DNA of 64,000 nt, taken from assembly GCA_009667805.1 (NCBI GenBank), contig CM019066.1:6944001-7008000 (forward strand), in the 5' to 3' direction. Positions within the stretch are counted from its first letter, which is position 1; the number at the start of each line of letters is the position of its first letter. The position numbers and the translations under genes were made by a program. The DNA is from Leptobrachium leishanense (Eukaryota > Chordata > Amphibia > Anura > Megophryidae). Below are positions 45,125 through 56,651 of this stretch, piece after piece. The notes beneath the pieces are model-generated. The model did not search any database and had not been told where the DNA came from. It was given only the letters and a program-made list of their open reading frames with translations.

Positions 45125-46540
45125 TGTGATATATGAATATATTTGTATACTAGACATGTACAGAGAACAAATTTAGGTTTGTATAAAAATTCTAACTTCT
45201 TCAGTTTGTCCAAATTTCAATGGATCTAATTAATTAGGCACATCCGAAACCCAGACTAAACATTTTCTGCCAGTCCGTTCCAAATTATTGCTCGTAAATA
45301 ACCCTGTGCGCATGTAAAGTGGAAAACTGGGTTCTCCCAGGCTCTCCTCTATACTCCTATGGCCAGTGGCGGAGAGGGGAATGTAAAATCCAAGAAGGGC
45401 AAGCAGCCCACCTGCTTTGGTTTAATCCATCACCCCGTAGCCATTGGACTCCGGTGGCTGGCATATTCCATGGCAGGGGTTGATCAATGCGAAGTCAGGT
45501 TTTGGCCACACTGACAGGTCCATATTGTGCAAAATAGGGTCCCTAAAGGACACAAAGTGATTATTTTTAAATGGTTTCAGACGCGTCCGCTGCTGGTGGT
45601 TCTTTGAAAGTGAGGAGTGAATTCCATACGTCCTGGTATCTCTGCGTTGACTGACTCCAGGACATATCACATGTAAATTCCAAGGGACGAAAGAGTCCAA
45701 TGAATATTTATTTTAAGTGCATGTCTTCCTGTGTTTATATATTCAGAACTATACAACTATTTATATGCGCACAGACCGCTTCGCTTGGGTCAGGAGATCC
45801 GTGAGCGACAGTACTGCTTACAAAACACATTCTACGGCATGTTGTTTCCTGATTTCTCCAGCTGTCAGACTCTTACAATGTCCTTTATACACGCGCTGTT
45901 CCTTCATTTATGGTTAATGACTTTGTGCAGCCTACTTTCCCATACAGGGTGTTAAAGCTCGGCTGTTACTTGATCCGATCGTTCAGTCTGAGAGCTCTAA
46001 GCTCAATGAGGAACGGAAATGTTGGCTTGTAGAACACATCAGCTCGTAAAGGGTAGATGAACAGAAATTACAGGCAATTCTGATTCCTTTCCAAAAAAAA
46101 TTCTTTGTGCCTTGTAGATGGAGATGGACCTGCGGGTGGAAATATGTTTTAGCGTTGAAATGAGGAGTTCGTAAATAATTATGCCAAGTGGTTCTCCAAA
46201 GCCTCTCTGTGGTTGGATAAACCATTCGATTTTGCATAGAATGTGCTGTTTTCCCTTGTAAAGTTCTAGATTGACCCCATTAGGTATGGGAAAAAGCTGT
46301 GGGGACTCTTCAGTATAGCTAAGTTAGTGGAAGTCTGCACTTATAGTCACGTTGGGCTTGCACAGTAATGTTTGCATGGTTGGCCTCAGAATAAAACCCC
46401 AGTTGGGTTGAGGCATTTGGTTGTAGCATTGCTACTGCAGAGAGAAAACCGAGCTATCCCCAAATCAAAGAGGAACTGTGTGTGTTGAAAGTAAACTGGG
46501 CAAAAACAGATGCAGATTTGGTGATCTCTAAGTGGTCTAT
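45125..46540. other. Intron 1 sequence without recognised element
   Basis: Short open frames only. No inverted ends, tandem arrays or splice-supported exons were noticed. Confidence 0.3.
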
Positions 46541-46639
46541 TCGTCCATGGAGGCCTTAATTATGCATGATTAAGGCTTCCATGGCTGAACTCTTGCTGTT
46601 TTCTTGATTGTGATCACTCCGAAATAAAGCTACCCCATG

Positions 46640-47210
46640 TGGATCTTCCCATGAAGTGCGATTTTCTATTTATTGGTACACTGTTATAGCTGGTCTCCGA
46701 AGTGGTGCACCCTTTTGTCCTGTTATTGGCCGACCTTTCTGGGTGAAAGGAGTTTGATTTTGCATATGGGATAGTCTTCTCTGTAACGGCACCATTGAGC
46801 TAAATCCTTGTGAGACCTGAGTGGGAACTCGTCGTAGGACAGGCCACTAACACTGTTGGTCGTTCTACGGGCCCTTAAAAACCTTGTTTTTGCTCTTTAA
46901 GTATACTGGGTAATCCCAGATGTGGACCACTTACTCAAGGTGCCTAGAGAGGTGTTAGGTCTTCTAGGATGATAAAGCTAACAAGGCCAAAACGATCATT
47001 GGAGTTTAGCACCTCTTGCGCTTTATTTGACTTTCAGTTCCTGCCGCCCTTTTTGGGTGATAACGGTCTGGTTTGCATATTGTTCAGTCGTCTCTGTAAT
47101 GGCACCATCGAACTAAAAACCTGTGAGTTGTGGGTGGGGATTCACCATAAGGCAGGACTCTACTGCTGTTGCTCATTCTCACGACCCTTGTTTTTGCTTG
47201 TTTTGCTCAC
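46640..47210. repeat. Diverged tandem duplication, about 313-bp unit
   Basis: Paired landmarks recur at a 313-bp offset: ttgcatatgggatagtcttc against ttgcatattgttcagtcgtc (about 46760 and 47073), then ctctgtaacggcaccattga against ctctgtaatggcaccatcga, and gacccttg/gcccttaaaaaccttg followed by tttttgctc. No coding capacity was recognised. Confidence 0.6.
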
Positions 47211-47309
47211 TTCTGTCCCACTGGCATAAACCATACTTTCCACATCTGGATTGGCACCGTGCGTCCTGTGTATTTGCTTTGGTGGTCGCTTAGTGAATAG
47301 ACCACGGGC

Positions 47310-48138
47310 AGTATTACAAAGCTGGTGCGAACTTAACCAGAGCTGTTGTAAACTTAAAGCCCCATAGACTATGGGCCATATTGCATTCCTCGCGCATCGG
47401 TTTTGCGCGCACGCAAATGCGCATTTGCGCGAGGACAAAACCATTTGCGCAGAACGTCGTATTTCAACGATGCTCGTTATCGTTTAACGCGGATGGACTT
47501 GCGCGAGTGTTATGAACTGTGCGCGTCCTATACTTAACATTGTGAGCGCAAATTCTTTATGCAGATGGTATTACAATCGATGCGCAACTTCCTACGAACG
47601 ACGTTTGCGCGCATAATTTTAACGTCTTTGAAAAGCTGGTGTTAACTGCAAATCGGAACGGTCTGGCCGAAACAAAATACACCAGCACCAAAAAAAAATA
47701 CAGCACAGTATAGTTACACATTCTACACATACCCAAACAAAATAAATTGTGAATTCGTGCGTGTTTTTTTTATTGCTGCAGCATGTATACTCAGATTTAT
47801 TTTGACAGGCGCAAAAACGTTAGTGAGTCAATTAAGGTGAATTGATGTCAATTAAGGTTCTTAAATTCTGATTGGCTGAATCCCGCGAAAAAAACAGTCC
47901 GCACACTGATTTACATGCGCAACGTTACTGCGCGCGTATTACACTTCGTTTTGAGCTTTTTTTTTTAACTAACGTTATTTTTTGACGGATGATAAAATGC
48001 ATTCGGATCCGAATAGCACGTTAATTTTCGCTCGATAACGCTGGACAATGCGCGCATTTGCGCAGTGAATGTAATATGGCCCTATAATGGCTGTGGTAAG
48101 TTTACCACAGCTCTGGTTAAGTTAGCACCAGCTTTGTA
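47310..48138. mobile_element. DNA element with TTACAAAGCTGGTGC ends, GC/CpG-rich interior
   Basis: Ends ttacaaagctggtgcgaact and the complement of agttagcaccagctttgtaa are inverted. A second inverted pair lies inside, gggccatattgcattc against gaatgtaatatggccct. The interior is dense in gcgc and cgcgca motifs (tttgcgcgcacgcaaatgcg). No transposase and no clear target duplication were seen. It lies about 250 bp upstream of lpin1 exon 2. Confidence 0.7.
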
Positions 48139-48391
48139 AGATGGCCTCACATGTTTTAAAATCTATTTTAAACAAAGAAAACCTGAGTATAGTCAAGGTA
48201 AATGGAACGATTTCTAGGGCAGATTGGTGTTGATGCCAATAGAGGGAGACTGTTACACTTCGTCCCGGTATTGTCGATGACCCGCGATGGATTGTAGCCA
48301 CTTGTACTCTTGCCTTTTGCTCTTATTCTTTTGTAGCATAGTTATTGAGTTCACATTGTGCATTGATGCATCTTTTCCTGTTTTCTCCCAG

Positions 48392-48592
48392 GCTCAGACC
48401 ATGAATTACGTTGGGCAGTTAGCAGGACAAGTATTTGTTACCGTGAAAGAGCTCTACAGAGGCCTAAATCCTGCCACGCTGTCCGGATGCATCGACGTTA
48501 TTGTTGTCCGCCAGCCCAATGGCAACCTGCAGTGTTCACCCTTCCACGTGCGCTTTGGAAAGATGGGTGTGCTACGATCCAGGGAGAAAGTG
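48392..48592 (+). CDS. lpin1: lpin1 exon 2: start codon and first half of the N-LIP domain
   Basis: Lipin-1 is a Mg-dependent phosphatidate phosphatase that makes diacylglycerol for triglyceride and phospholipid synthesis at the ER. It also acts in the nucleus as a transcriptional co-regulator. This exon follows a pyrimidine-rich acceptor (ttttctcccag), has 9 nt of leader, and codes residues 1-64 from the ATG at 48401 (A at -3) to a gtaaga donor at 48593, phase 0. [11 protein letters not shown] is the amphipathic start of all lipins, and [16 protein letters not shown] is the N-LIP core. The sequence is closer to lipin-1 than to lipin-2 or -3 as I know them (for example [10 protein letters not shown] and [10 protein letters not shown]). 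A 182-bp palindromic MITE begins 35 bp after the donor. Confidence 0.97.
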
Positions 48593-48627
48593 GTAAGACC
48601 ATTCAATGTGTTGTGGTCGAAGACTAG

Positions 48628-48809
48628 CAGGGTTATTCAGAGAGAGGTGAAAACCAGGAGAATGACTGGAGAAGTAAAAATTCTAGGTTAAAATTGCCAA
48701 ACCAGAAAAATTCTCCCATTTATCTCACTTCCCAAATCGGCTATTTTGACCTAGAATTTTCAATTCTCCAGTCATTCTCCTGGTTTTCTCCTCTCTCTGA
48801 ATAACCCTG
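48628..48809. mobile_element. Palindromic MITE, CAGGGTTATTCAGAG family (copy 5, 182 bp), in lpin1 intron 2
   Basis: Inverted ends cagggttattcagagagag and ctctctctgaataaccctg. Flanks TAG / TAT. It starts 35 bp downstream of the exon 2 splice donor, so its transcript would fold into a hairpin close to the 5' splice site. Confidence 0.93.
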
Positions 48810-49021
48810 TATGATAATTTCTGACATCTCTTTGTATATCAGTTTAAACGCTTACACATCAATGTATTTTTTTATGTCGCTTCATGCGCAAAAATGCTTT
48901 TTTTTATGTTTTCCTCGTGACTTTTAAATGCACATGCATCCCACAGATCTACCTATGAACAGACTAATGTGACTTGATGATTTATTTGTTTATTGACCAC
49001 AGAATTCTGATTTCTCTTCAG

Positions 49022-49114
49022 GTTGATATTCAGATTAATGGAGATTGTGTGGATTTGCATATGAAGCTGGGCGATAATGGAGAAGCCTTTTTTGTTGAAG
49101 AAATGGAAGACGAG
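49022..49114 (+). CDS. lpin1: lpin1 exon 3: second half of the N-LIP domain
   Basis: It is 93 nt, in frame (phase 0 to phase 0), between the acceptor tttctcttcag and the donor gtatgt. It codes residues 65-95. The segment [15 protein letters not shown] is the most conserved N-LIP stretch. Gly84, whose change to Arg inactivates mouse lipin-1 (fld2J allele), is present at the same residue number. The end EEMEDE is one residue shorter than I expect for mammals. With exon 2 it completes the N-terminal domain, which packs against the distant catalytic C-LIP domain in lipin structures. Confidence 0.96.
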
Positions 49115-49488
49115 GTATGTAGTGTAATGCAACGTCCTTTTTTATTTTGTGCATACGTGTCGTGATAGACGGTGTGAAACTTGTTAGGTTTTCCACTTCT
49201 GTTTTCCATGAATCACTAATATTTACTTTTACAGTAAAAGAGAAGTCCTGCTCTGGCTTATTTGTGACCAATCGGCTTTTTAACCTCCTACTCGCCACGC
49301 AAAACCAAAGCCGTCTGGTTTCAAAACCAGTTTTACTGGCAAAGTGTTGTATGAAATATCCTGGTCGGTTTCTTTTTCTCTTTAAATACTCTTTTTGGAA
49401 ATGTGCACAACAAATCGAATCGGCCTATACGCGGCTGCAGAGACATTGGACACGATGAGATCTCCGATGCAAGTAGTTGGAGAATCCA

Positions 49489-50118
49489 AGTTAGGCTGGG
49501 GCCACACAAACGTACAGGAGAGCAGAGGAGAACCTCGGTGGCCATTTGTTCCTCACAGACAACCATGTGGCCTACAAAGTGGCCTACAAAGTAAGCCTCC
49601 TAAGGCTGCGGTCAAACACGCGCACTTAGCAGATACGTCTGACCGCACTGTTTGCTGTCTGTCGTAGCTTTTCAAAGGAGTCTATGAAGACCAACACAAG
49701 AAGCACATGAGCGCTTGTTCACACACGGGCAACGCATGTTGCAACCGACACCAAAATGGCATTGATGTGAAAAAGTTACGTCGGACGTCGAGACACCCAC
49801 GCATACAGCTTCTAGTTACAGCATAACTAGGTGATCGTATGTTAACCACAATCTCATCTGTTTTAAAGTGCATTTGTTACAACGGACGCACTGTGCGCAA
49901 TCAGTGCGCTCGTCTGACCGCAGCCTATGGAGGCCTGCGCTATGTAGACCTGTCTGACATCCGTCGTAGCGCTTCAACTGGAGGGTAAAAATCCACTTTC
50001 GTTATAACACGCTACACTGTATGGTCCTCCCAGCTGATACATTGAAGCACTACAATGGACGCTGGGAGGGAGGCTACAACGGATGCACATAGTGCGTCCT
50101 TGTTGACCCAGCCTTAGA
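49489..50118. mobile_element. TTAA-type MITE related to families C/D, with a nested or duplicated inner copy
   Basis: Outer ends ttaggctggggccacacaa and the complement of gttgacccagccttagagg. Inside is a second pair, taaggctgcggtcaaacac and the complement of gtctgaccgcagcctatgg (about 49600-49930). Shared motifs include gcgctcgtctgacc, ctgtctgtcgtagc and acaacgga. Confidence 0.65.
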
Positions 50119-51210
50119 GGTAGAATCACGAAGGTCAAGTCCTAAAAATATTGTGTGGGAACTAGCCAAGGTTGCTGGTCCCAAAATCACATTTATCATC
50201 TCACACAAAACATGGACATACACTTACACATGTTTTTGAGATGTATATTTATATATACAAAAATCCTAGGAGATGCACTCACGGACTCCAAGATAAAACA
50301 ACAAAACTTTATTAAATCATTACAAATAGCTTATAGCCCAATGTTTCGGCTCGTACCGAGACTTTATCAAGGTGTACCTTGATAAAGGCCCAGTACAAGC
50401 TGAAACGCCGGGCTATTACCTATTTTTTGAAAATTATTTTTGAGACGTGTGCACCGGGCTTGTTTGTTCATTTAAGGAGAGTGCTGGATACAGGATATAT
50501 ATATATAATCTATAAATATGATTTAACAAGAAAATATGACTAAACACCTGGATACAAGCTTTATAGTGTGTGAGACCAATGGAAACTACAATTGTCCTGC
50601 AGAAACGATGGAGGTACTGCGTTCCCACGTGTTTCTCCTCAACATGACCCCTGTAGAAGTACCTAATAAGATTGATACTATTGAATGAATAAAATCGAAA
50701 GAGAGCGAATAAATCTAGATATTTGTTATTAGATCACAATGTTTCACTCATTAATTTTCAGGCTTTTTACCCCTTTTCGTATCTTCTGCCGTCGCTTTAA
50801 AACCTCTTTAAGGTCCAGAACGTTACAAAAAGGAGTCCTACACAACCTGTAGAGGGGAAACGGTTACTCTGTCACGTTCTATTTGTATAACTCCTACTCC
50901 TTGACATTATCCAGAAAACGGGCTGTCTGCATGCATGCCATACCACAGTGACACTAAAGGCTATTAACAGGGATGATGCTGTTTTCTGTTGGCAAATGAA
51001 AGGGAAACGTTATGTACGAGCTGAGTCCAAAGCTGGCACACTTTATCTTGGAAATTTGTGGAAAATTCTGACCTCTAAGCCTAATTGTAGAGGTAACAGC
51101 TTCTGTATGATCCTTCTAGGGGCTTTATTCTCCTTGTGTCTTGTGGAGTTTTAATAACCAGTTCAGCTTGTTTTCATTAAAAACTTGCCTTGATTTTTTT
51201 TTGCTTTGGT
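50119..51210. other. lpin1 intron 3 sequence without recognised element
   Basis: It contains a short (at) microsatellite near 50500 and an inverted pair ttatcaaggtg / accttgataa near 50365-50390. No gene was seen. Confidence 0.35.
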
Positions 51211-51218
51211 GAAATTAG

Positions 51219-51788
51219 TAGGGATGTGCATGGCTGAAAAATTTGTTTCATTTAGTTGCGTTACGTTTTTAAAAAAAATTGTTTTTGGAATTTCATAACG
51301 TATTTCATTTCGAAATTTCGAATCGATTTTGAAATTTTGATTCGAATTTCATATATCAATTCGATTGTTGATATCAATTCGAATTTTGGATCGCTACATA
51401 AAACCCCAATTTATCAAATTTTGCTTTTAAAAGAAAAACTAGGGTTAAAGTTTAAGCTGTGTCACAGATTTAGTATTTAAGTCAAATTAAACAGTGAAAC
51501 AAAATTAATTTGTTTCATAAAGTCCTTTGCTGACTATTACTTGTATTGTAAGTTAAGATCAATTCGATAGTTGATATCAATTTGATAGTTCATTTCAAAT
51601 TCGATAGTTGATATCAATTATTCAAATTTTTCTTTTATGATGATGACACAGTGTAAAATGAAATAAATTCGTTATATACAGTTTCGTTTTGAATTCGTAT
51701 TGAATCGTTATTCGGAAGTACTTCCGAATACGAATTATCAAATTTCATTCCAAATTCCGAATTTTTCCGAAATTAATGTACATCTCTA
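51219..51788. mobile_element. hAT-type MITE, 570 bp, TAGGGATGTGCATG ends
   Basis: An exact 8-bp duplication GAAATTAG flanks it (51211-51218, 51789-51796). Ends TAGGGATGTGCATGG and TAGAGATGTACATTA (complement). The interior is AT-rich, with repeated ttgatatcaattcga motifs. No transposase is present. Confidence 0.9.
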
Positions 51789-51799
51789 GAAATTAGTTG

Positions 51800-53300
51800 A
51801 TGCCATCCTACGTTGAGAATGCAACCACTGATGCGCGCAGCCCGTTTCATCAGAGTGTTGCTCCCAGGATACATTTATTACTTACAACCTTACCCTTAGA
51901 AAGTTCAGCGCAAAATTCACATTTGTGCTGTGTGGTTTTGAAGTATATACAGTTGGACACCTTTCTATAACGTTTCGGTGTGTCCCTGGAAAATCCTAAT
52001 CGCAAAACCAGAAAACCTTTTACGCCAATGCAGTATTGGTCCTTAAAAAGGTTGGGTTTCACAATGATGCCGACAGAGGAGAGGCCTAACATACAGAGAA
52101 TGAAACCACACACAATAATCATAACTCCGGTCCTTAAGTGGCCGGCTTTAAATAGAAAAAAGAAACACTAGGCACACCAAGATCCGACAGCGGCAGAATA
52201 TACAGAGTCGAGAAACGAGCCGAGGTCAAAGGGAAATAGAGTCACAGAGTCAAGTAAGCATAACCCAGGTCAATAATAGAGACAAACAGGCATAAATGAG
52301 GCGCTATCTGGTCTAGGAAGATCCTCGATGGGGAAATCTGAGCCTGTGTTCTCTCCTTCCTGACTGGGTAGTGTCATATGGGTGCGCCAAGACGTGTGCG
52401 ATTTAAATGACGCACAGCGGCACCTGGAGAATGACACGGCACTCGAGTCCCAATAAATGATGCGACCTACGAGCGGCAGTGGTCAAAATCTCTAGCAATC
52501 AGAGACAGGTTGACTGAATCGACTCCTCTGTGGAAGGCTGCTTCAATACAAGGACAGGAGGTACCGGCTTGGTGCTTCCCTATATGAGGGCTATCTGCTA
52601 AAACCCAGTCAGTAGCTATCCCATGTACCATTGTAGTCATGACAATTTCTCACTCTGTCCTGTTACGATCCGGCAAAAGCCTCAGAGTTTGGACATCAGT
52701 TCTGGAAGTTGGACTTGAGTTCCATAGCACCATAGTAATAAAGTGCCACCAAGCGGGTTTGACTGCATTTGTCTCTAGAATCCTTGTCTCAGGAGGACCC
52801 TATTACAATTTGAACAATAACACATTCACAGTTGTAGGTTACGCCCAAACTTTAGTGGCTTACAAACTGGATTACACGTGAAGCCACTTCCTATATGAAT
52901 GCCAGTTACTGTGATGGCCACCGCAGCTGGTGCTTGCTCCTGGAGTCCATAGGACCATGGAGTGTCTTGTCGAGTCCATGGATTGTTTTATAAAGTGCTG
53001 GTTATTCTCCAACCCACTACATTTTGTGCGTCCTATAGTAAATGTACAATAAGCTGTCAATAGAGTCGAGTGGCAATGGAAGCTACCACTCCTCTAGGCA
53101 TAACAGCTGGGCTGTTGGTATTTACGGAAGGAGCTCACAAATACCGATGGTTCACTGAGCACAGAGGCAGGTGTTTCTCCTTCATGAGGCAACTGTAGTC
53201 TGGTTCTGCCCGATGACATGTCCATCTCAGCAGTTTGTTCTGGTTATTTTTGACAGCTGAGATGACCTAAATGACTCTGTCGACTGGTTAAAGTGATATA
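51800..53300. other. lpin1 intron 3 sequence, possible old LTR-element pieces
   Basis: 52190-52460 (for example gatccgacagcggcagaata, gaaacgagccgaggtcaaag) has the style of a degraded gypsy-like LTR element. I found no ends or coding motifs. A 90-codon minus-strand frame at 51850-52122 is not recognised. Confidence 0.25.
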
Positions 53301-53529
53301 GCACAGTCAAAGCCTCCTTAAATGTCTTCCCTACACCACAAGTGCACCACTTCTAGACCACTCCGGTCAGCAGACGACCTCCACCTATCTTTCCTTTTGA
53401 CCTGCACCTCTAATTCATGCCTACTAGACTTCTCAAGTGCAACACTGGTTCTTTGGGCACAACTTGCCTCATCTGACCAGACTGTACTCTAACCTCCAGT
53501 CTTTAAAATAATCCCTCAGATCCCCTTTA

Positions 53530-53850
53530 CAGATTAGTGTATCACATTCCTGACCAATGTCCCTCCTCAACTACCCTTCCCATATCATTGGAGCCTCCAT
53601 AGCTTGTCTCACCACCATACCCATAACCATTTCCAACACAACACTAGGATTCGAAATCCTCACCACAAATAAGATGGTAACTCTTCATGTGTTCCTCCAC
53701 CCCATCTCCTCTTGACTGTAAACTCATGTGAGTAGGGCCCTCTACACCTTTCGTCTCTGATTACAAAGTTTGTATGTAAATTTGTTAGTTGATGCCTCAA
53801 TTCTTATTGTAAAGCTCTGTGGAAACTGGTGGCGCTATATAAATGATATA
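53530..53850 (+). mobile_element. L2-type LINE 3' end, plus strand
   Basis: The tail motifs tgactgtaaactcatgtgag, agggccctctacacctttcg and attgtaaagctctgtggaaa + ctggtggcgctatataaatg are present. C/T-rich sequence upstream from about 53300 fits the degraded end of the LINE open frame. Confidence 0.7.
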
Positions 53851-53985
53851 GCATAGTAGGAATGATTCCTATCAAAAACTTTCAAGTCTTGCTAATTAGT
53901 TTTTGTATTATTTTAATAACGAATGTCATTGTGGGTAGGAACCGTTCATAGTGTCTGGCTAAATCTGCTGTCTCTTGTTTGGTAG

Positions 53986-54311
53986 GAATCCATCCCATCA
54001 CATTTGGCTACTTCACCAATAGTACTGGAAGGAGAGATTCTCATGGAGTCACAGTTGAAGAGGAACTCCATGGACTGGTCAAGGAATGTAGACCCATCCG
54101 GTGGGCCCTCGCAAGGCCCTGGCAGTATGCATTTGGGGCTGGCCGGGGCAGAGAGCTCTTCTGGCACTGTCAAGAAAAGACGGAAACTGAGGCGGAAATC
54201 GAAACTGGATAATCTGAAGAGAGATGATAAAGGAGACACCACCGAAGACGAGGACATGTTCACTATAGACATGAGTTCTGACGAGGAAACTGAATCATTG
54301 GAAACAGCCAG
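53986..54311 (+). CDS. lpin1: lpin1 exon 4: polybasic NLS and acidic/serine-rich segment
   Basis: It is 326 nt from the acceptor tttggtag to the donor gtttgt. It enters in phase 0 and leaves two bases (ag) of a split Arg codon. Residues 96-203 begin ESIPSHLATSP. Ser105 in LATSP corresponds to Ser106 of mammalian lipin-1, a major insulin/mTOR-dependent phosphosite. KKRRKLRRK at residues 158-166 is the nuclear-localisation and phosphatidate-binding patch, with a Leu where mammals have Arg. The acidic EDEDMFTIDMSSDEE follows. Codons just before the patch (GPSQGPGSMHLGLAG) are the least conserved part. The MITE at 54361 lies 50 bp after the donor. Confidence 0.95.
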
Positions 54312-54360
54312 GTTTGTTTAGATGAAACATGTAACAGTCTTTCAAGTATTTTAATATATT

Positions 54361-54542
54361 CAGGGTTATTCAGAGAAAGGTGAAACTCTGGAGAACCTTT
54401 GGAGAAGTGGAAATTCTAGGTCAAAATAGCCGATTTGGAAAGTGAGATAAATGGGAGAATTTTTATGGTTTAGCTGTTTTGACCTCGAATTTTCACTTCT
54501 CCAAACATTCTCCAGAGTTTCACCTTTCTCTGAATAACCCTG
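54361..54542. mobile_element. Palindromic MITE, CAGGGTTATTCAGAG family (copy 6, 182 bp), in lpin1 intron 4
   Basis: Inverted ends cagggttattcagagaaag and ctttctctgaataaccctg; inner arms ctctggagaacctttggaga and its partner are nearly perfect. It starts 50 bp past the exon 4 donor. Confidence 0.93.
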
Positions 54543-55010
54543 ACTTTCTCTGTCTTACTTAATGTTTCTCGCTGTCTCTCTTGTGCTCTTTATCCTCTTT
54601 TCAGGTCATACTAAATGAACTGCCCTAAACTGAAAAATGTCATGGACGGGTCCAGTTGACTCATTTTATGCAGCTTGACAATTGGTCTATTCATTTTGTC
54701 ACCAAAAATGTCATACACATTTGTCAAAAAATCCGCTCGCTTTCAAACCTTTGCCTAGGGATCTGAACAAATGGCTTCTGAGCTGAGGATGACATGAGAT
54801 GGCCTGATACTTCTCCTTGGGGCAGTTCTCCTGCTCCCCTAGCAGGCCAGTCAGTGCAGGCAACAAAGCCAGCATGTCGGGTTATTGAAATTGAGTTTCC
54901 AAAAACCGAGAAGGCTTTTGGGCGGTAGTGGGCAGAGGTAAGAAGGACCTAGAGAGCGCTGGAAATGGAACCAGATCTGCCACTGGCAGTGAGGTCTTCA
55001 TGGAATATAG

Positions 55011-55191
55011 CAGTGTTTCCCAAACCTGTCCTCGGGACCCTCAACCAGGCCAGGTTTTGCAGATCACCTTGGGGAAAAGCAGACTGAATCGTGCAATCAC
55101 TGAGCAGCAAATCATATCACCTGTGCTGTGCTTCACATATCTGCAAACATGGCCTGTTAGGGCGACCTGAGGACAGGTTTGGGAAACACTG
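55011..55191. mobile_element. hAT-type MITE, CAGTGTTTCCCAAACCTGTC family (copy 1)
   Basis: Ends cagtgtttcccaaacctgtc and the complement of gacaggtttgggaaacactg are perfect over 20 bp. The flanking 8-bp duplication is GAATATAG / GATTATAG (one mismatch). Confidence 0.92.
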
Positions 55192-55243
55192 GATTATAGG
55201 GACATTGCGTAAAAGTGTAACCGGTCTCAAAAGCTTGCGTTAA

Positions 55244-55385
55244 AGCAGGGGTCTGCAACTTTGGCCCTCCAGATGTTTTGGAACTAAATTTCCCATGAGG
55301 CTCAGTCAGTCTTGTGTGGCAGAGCATCATGGGAACTGACCCTCCAGATGTTTTGGAACTACCAAAGTTGCTGAACTCTGTCTTT
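55244..55385. mobile_element. hAT-like MITE, CAGGGGTCTGCAAC type (copy 1)
   Basis: Left end caggggtctgcaactttgg; right part ccaaagttgctgaactctg. cctccagatgttttggaact occurs twice. atttcccatgagg against catcatgggaa gives the inner inverted repeat. Confidence 0.65.
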
Positions 55386-56397
55386 AAATCAAAACAACTC
55401 ATGAGGTTAGTTACATAATAGCCTTTCACACTTCCTCTGCTTGTATATTATGGTGAGCCCCCCGATGGGTCTGAACAGTTTAACGTTTCATGTTTTTTAA
55501 TGTTTATCCTTATTTGATTAAATAGATAAATTGGTGCGTACTCGCCCTCTCCATCGGACTCCAATTCAGAAATATTGTGGCCACCAAGGAATCTCACTGA
55601 AACTCTTCATCTGACCCTCCATAGATATAGCAGGACATTCTGAGCGCTCGTGACATTTTTTGGTTTTTTCTTTCTATTTTTCCATCGAGTTTGCAGGATA
55701 TAATAAATATTTTCATCCCAACAAGTCGAGTTCTTTTATTGTTATTGCTCCCTTGATATCAATCCTAATGGCAGTTCATAAAATTACATTTTGATAGCAC
55801 ATTACTGATATGCGAGTGGCTTTTCCTCTGCAGACGATAAAAAACAAAGCTCACGGTGAGTACTTAGAAAATCCGTTACTTTACTGTCCTTATTAAGGCT
55901 AAAAGAGCTTTTTCATCTCTATCGACTCAAGGCCATAAAATCATTTCTGCATATTTTTATGGGTCTTTTTTTTTTTTCTACCTACTGCTCAGGAGCCCAA
56001 TTCCATTTAAAGAACAGCTGCATTAATACAAAGAAATATGCATACATACAAAGAATAACGGTGTCGCACGTAATGCCTACCAGGGCGGCTGCATCAACCA
56101 GAAGGCGCGACACCGTTTTTTCTGTATGTATGCATATTTTGTTGTATCTCCAGCCAGGTCATTTTTGCTGCTGTCCCGTTCCGTGTTTTTGTTTTTAATC
56201 CCAAAGTGTAAATGTCTCTGAGGGTATAAATAAAACCCACCGTTTTGTCGCTTAGCTGTGAAGCAGCATGAGAGTATGAGGTTGCTTAGAAAAGCCGCTC
56301 TTTTCATAATTAAGTTAGGACTCACCTGACCCGAGGTGCTGTGTCGTGGGTAGGTGAGCTTACACTTCAATGGCCATTCAAGTAAACCAGAACCTCT

Positions 56398-56579
56398 CAG
56401 GGTTATTCAGAGAGCAGTGAAAAGCAGGAGAATGACTGGAGAATGAAAAATTCTAGGTCAAAATAGCCAAACCAGAAAAATTCTCCCATTTATCTCACTT
56501 TCCAAATCGGCTATTTTGACCTAGAATTTTCCATTCTCCAGTCATTCTCCTGCTTTTCACCTCTCTCTGAATAACCCTG
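56398..56579. mobile_element. Palindromic MITE, CAGGGTTATTCAGAG family (copy 7, 182 bp)
   Basis: Inverted ends are exact and TCT occurs on both outer sides. The best-preserved copy in the window; the arms tgactggagaatgaaaaatt and their complement are almost identical. Confidence 0.94.
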
Positions 56580-56651
56580 TCTGTTTTGTTTCGCATGGAG
56601 CTATAGGGATAAGCGTAGATGACACCTTTTTTTCTTTTTAGGTCTTTGTAT

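Noticed and set aside
51850..52122. 90-codon minus-strand frame with a hydrophobic N-terminus
   Set aside because: No family is recognised, it is short, it lies in repeat-rich intron sequence, and no splice support was seen.
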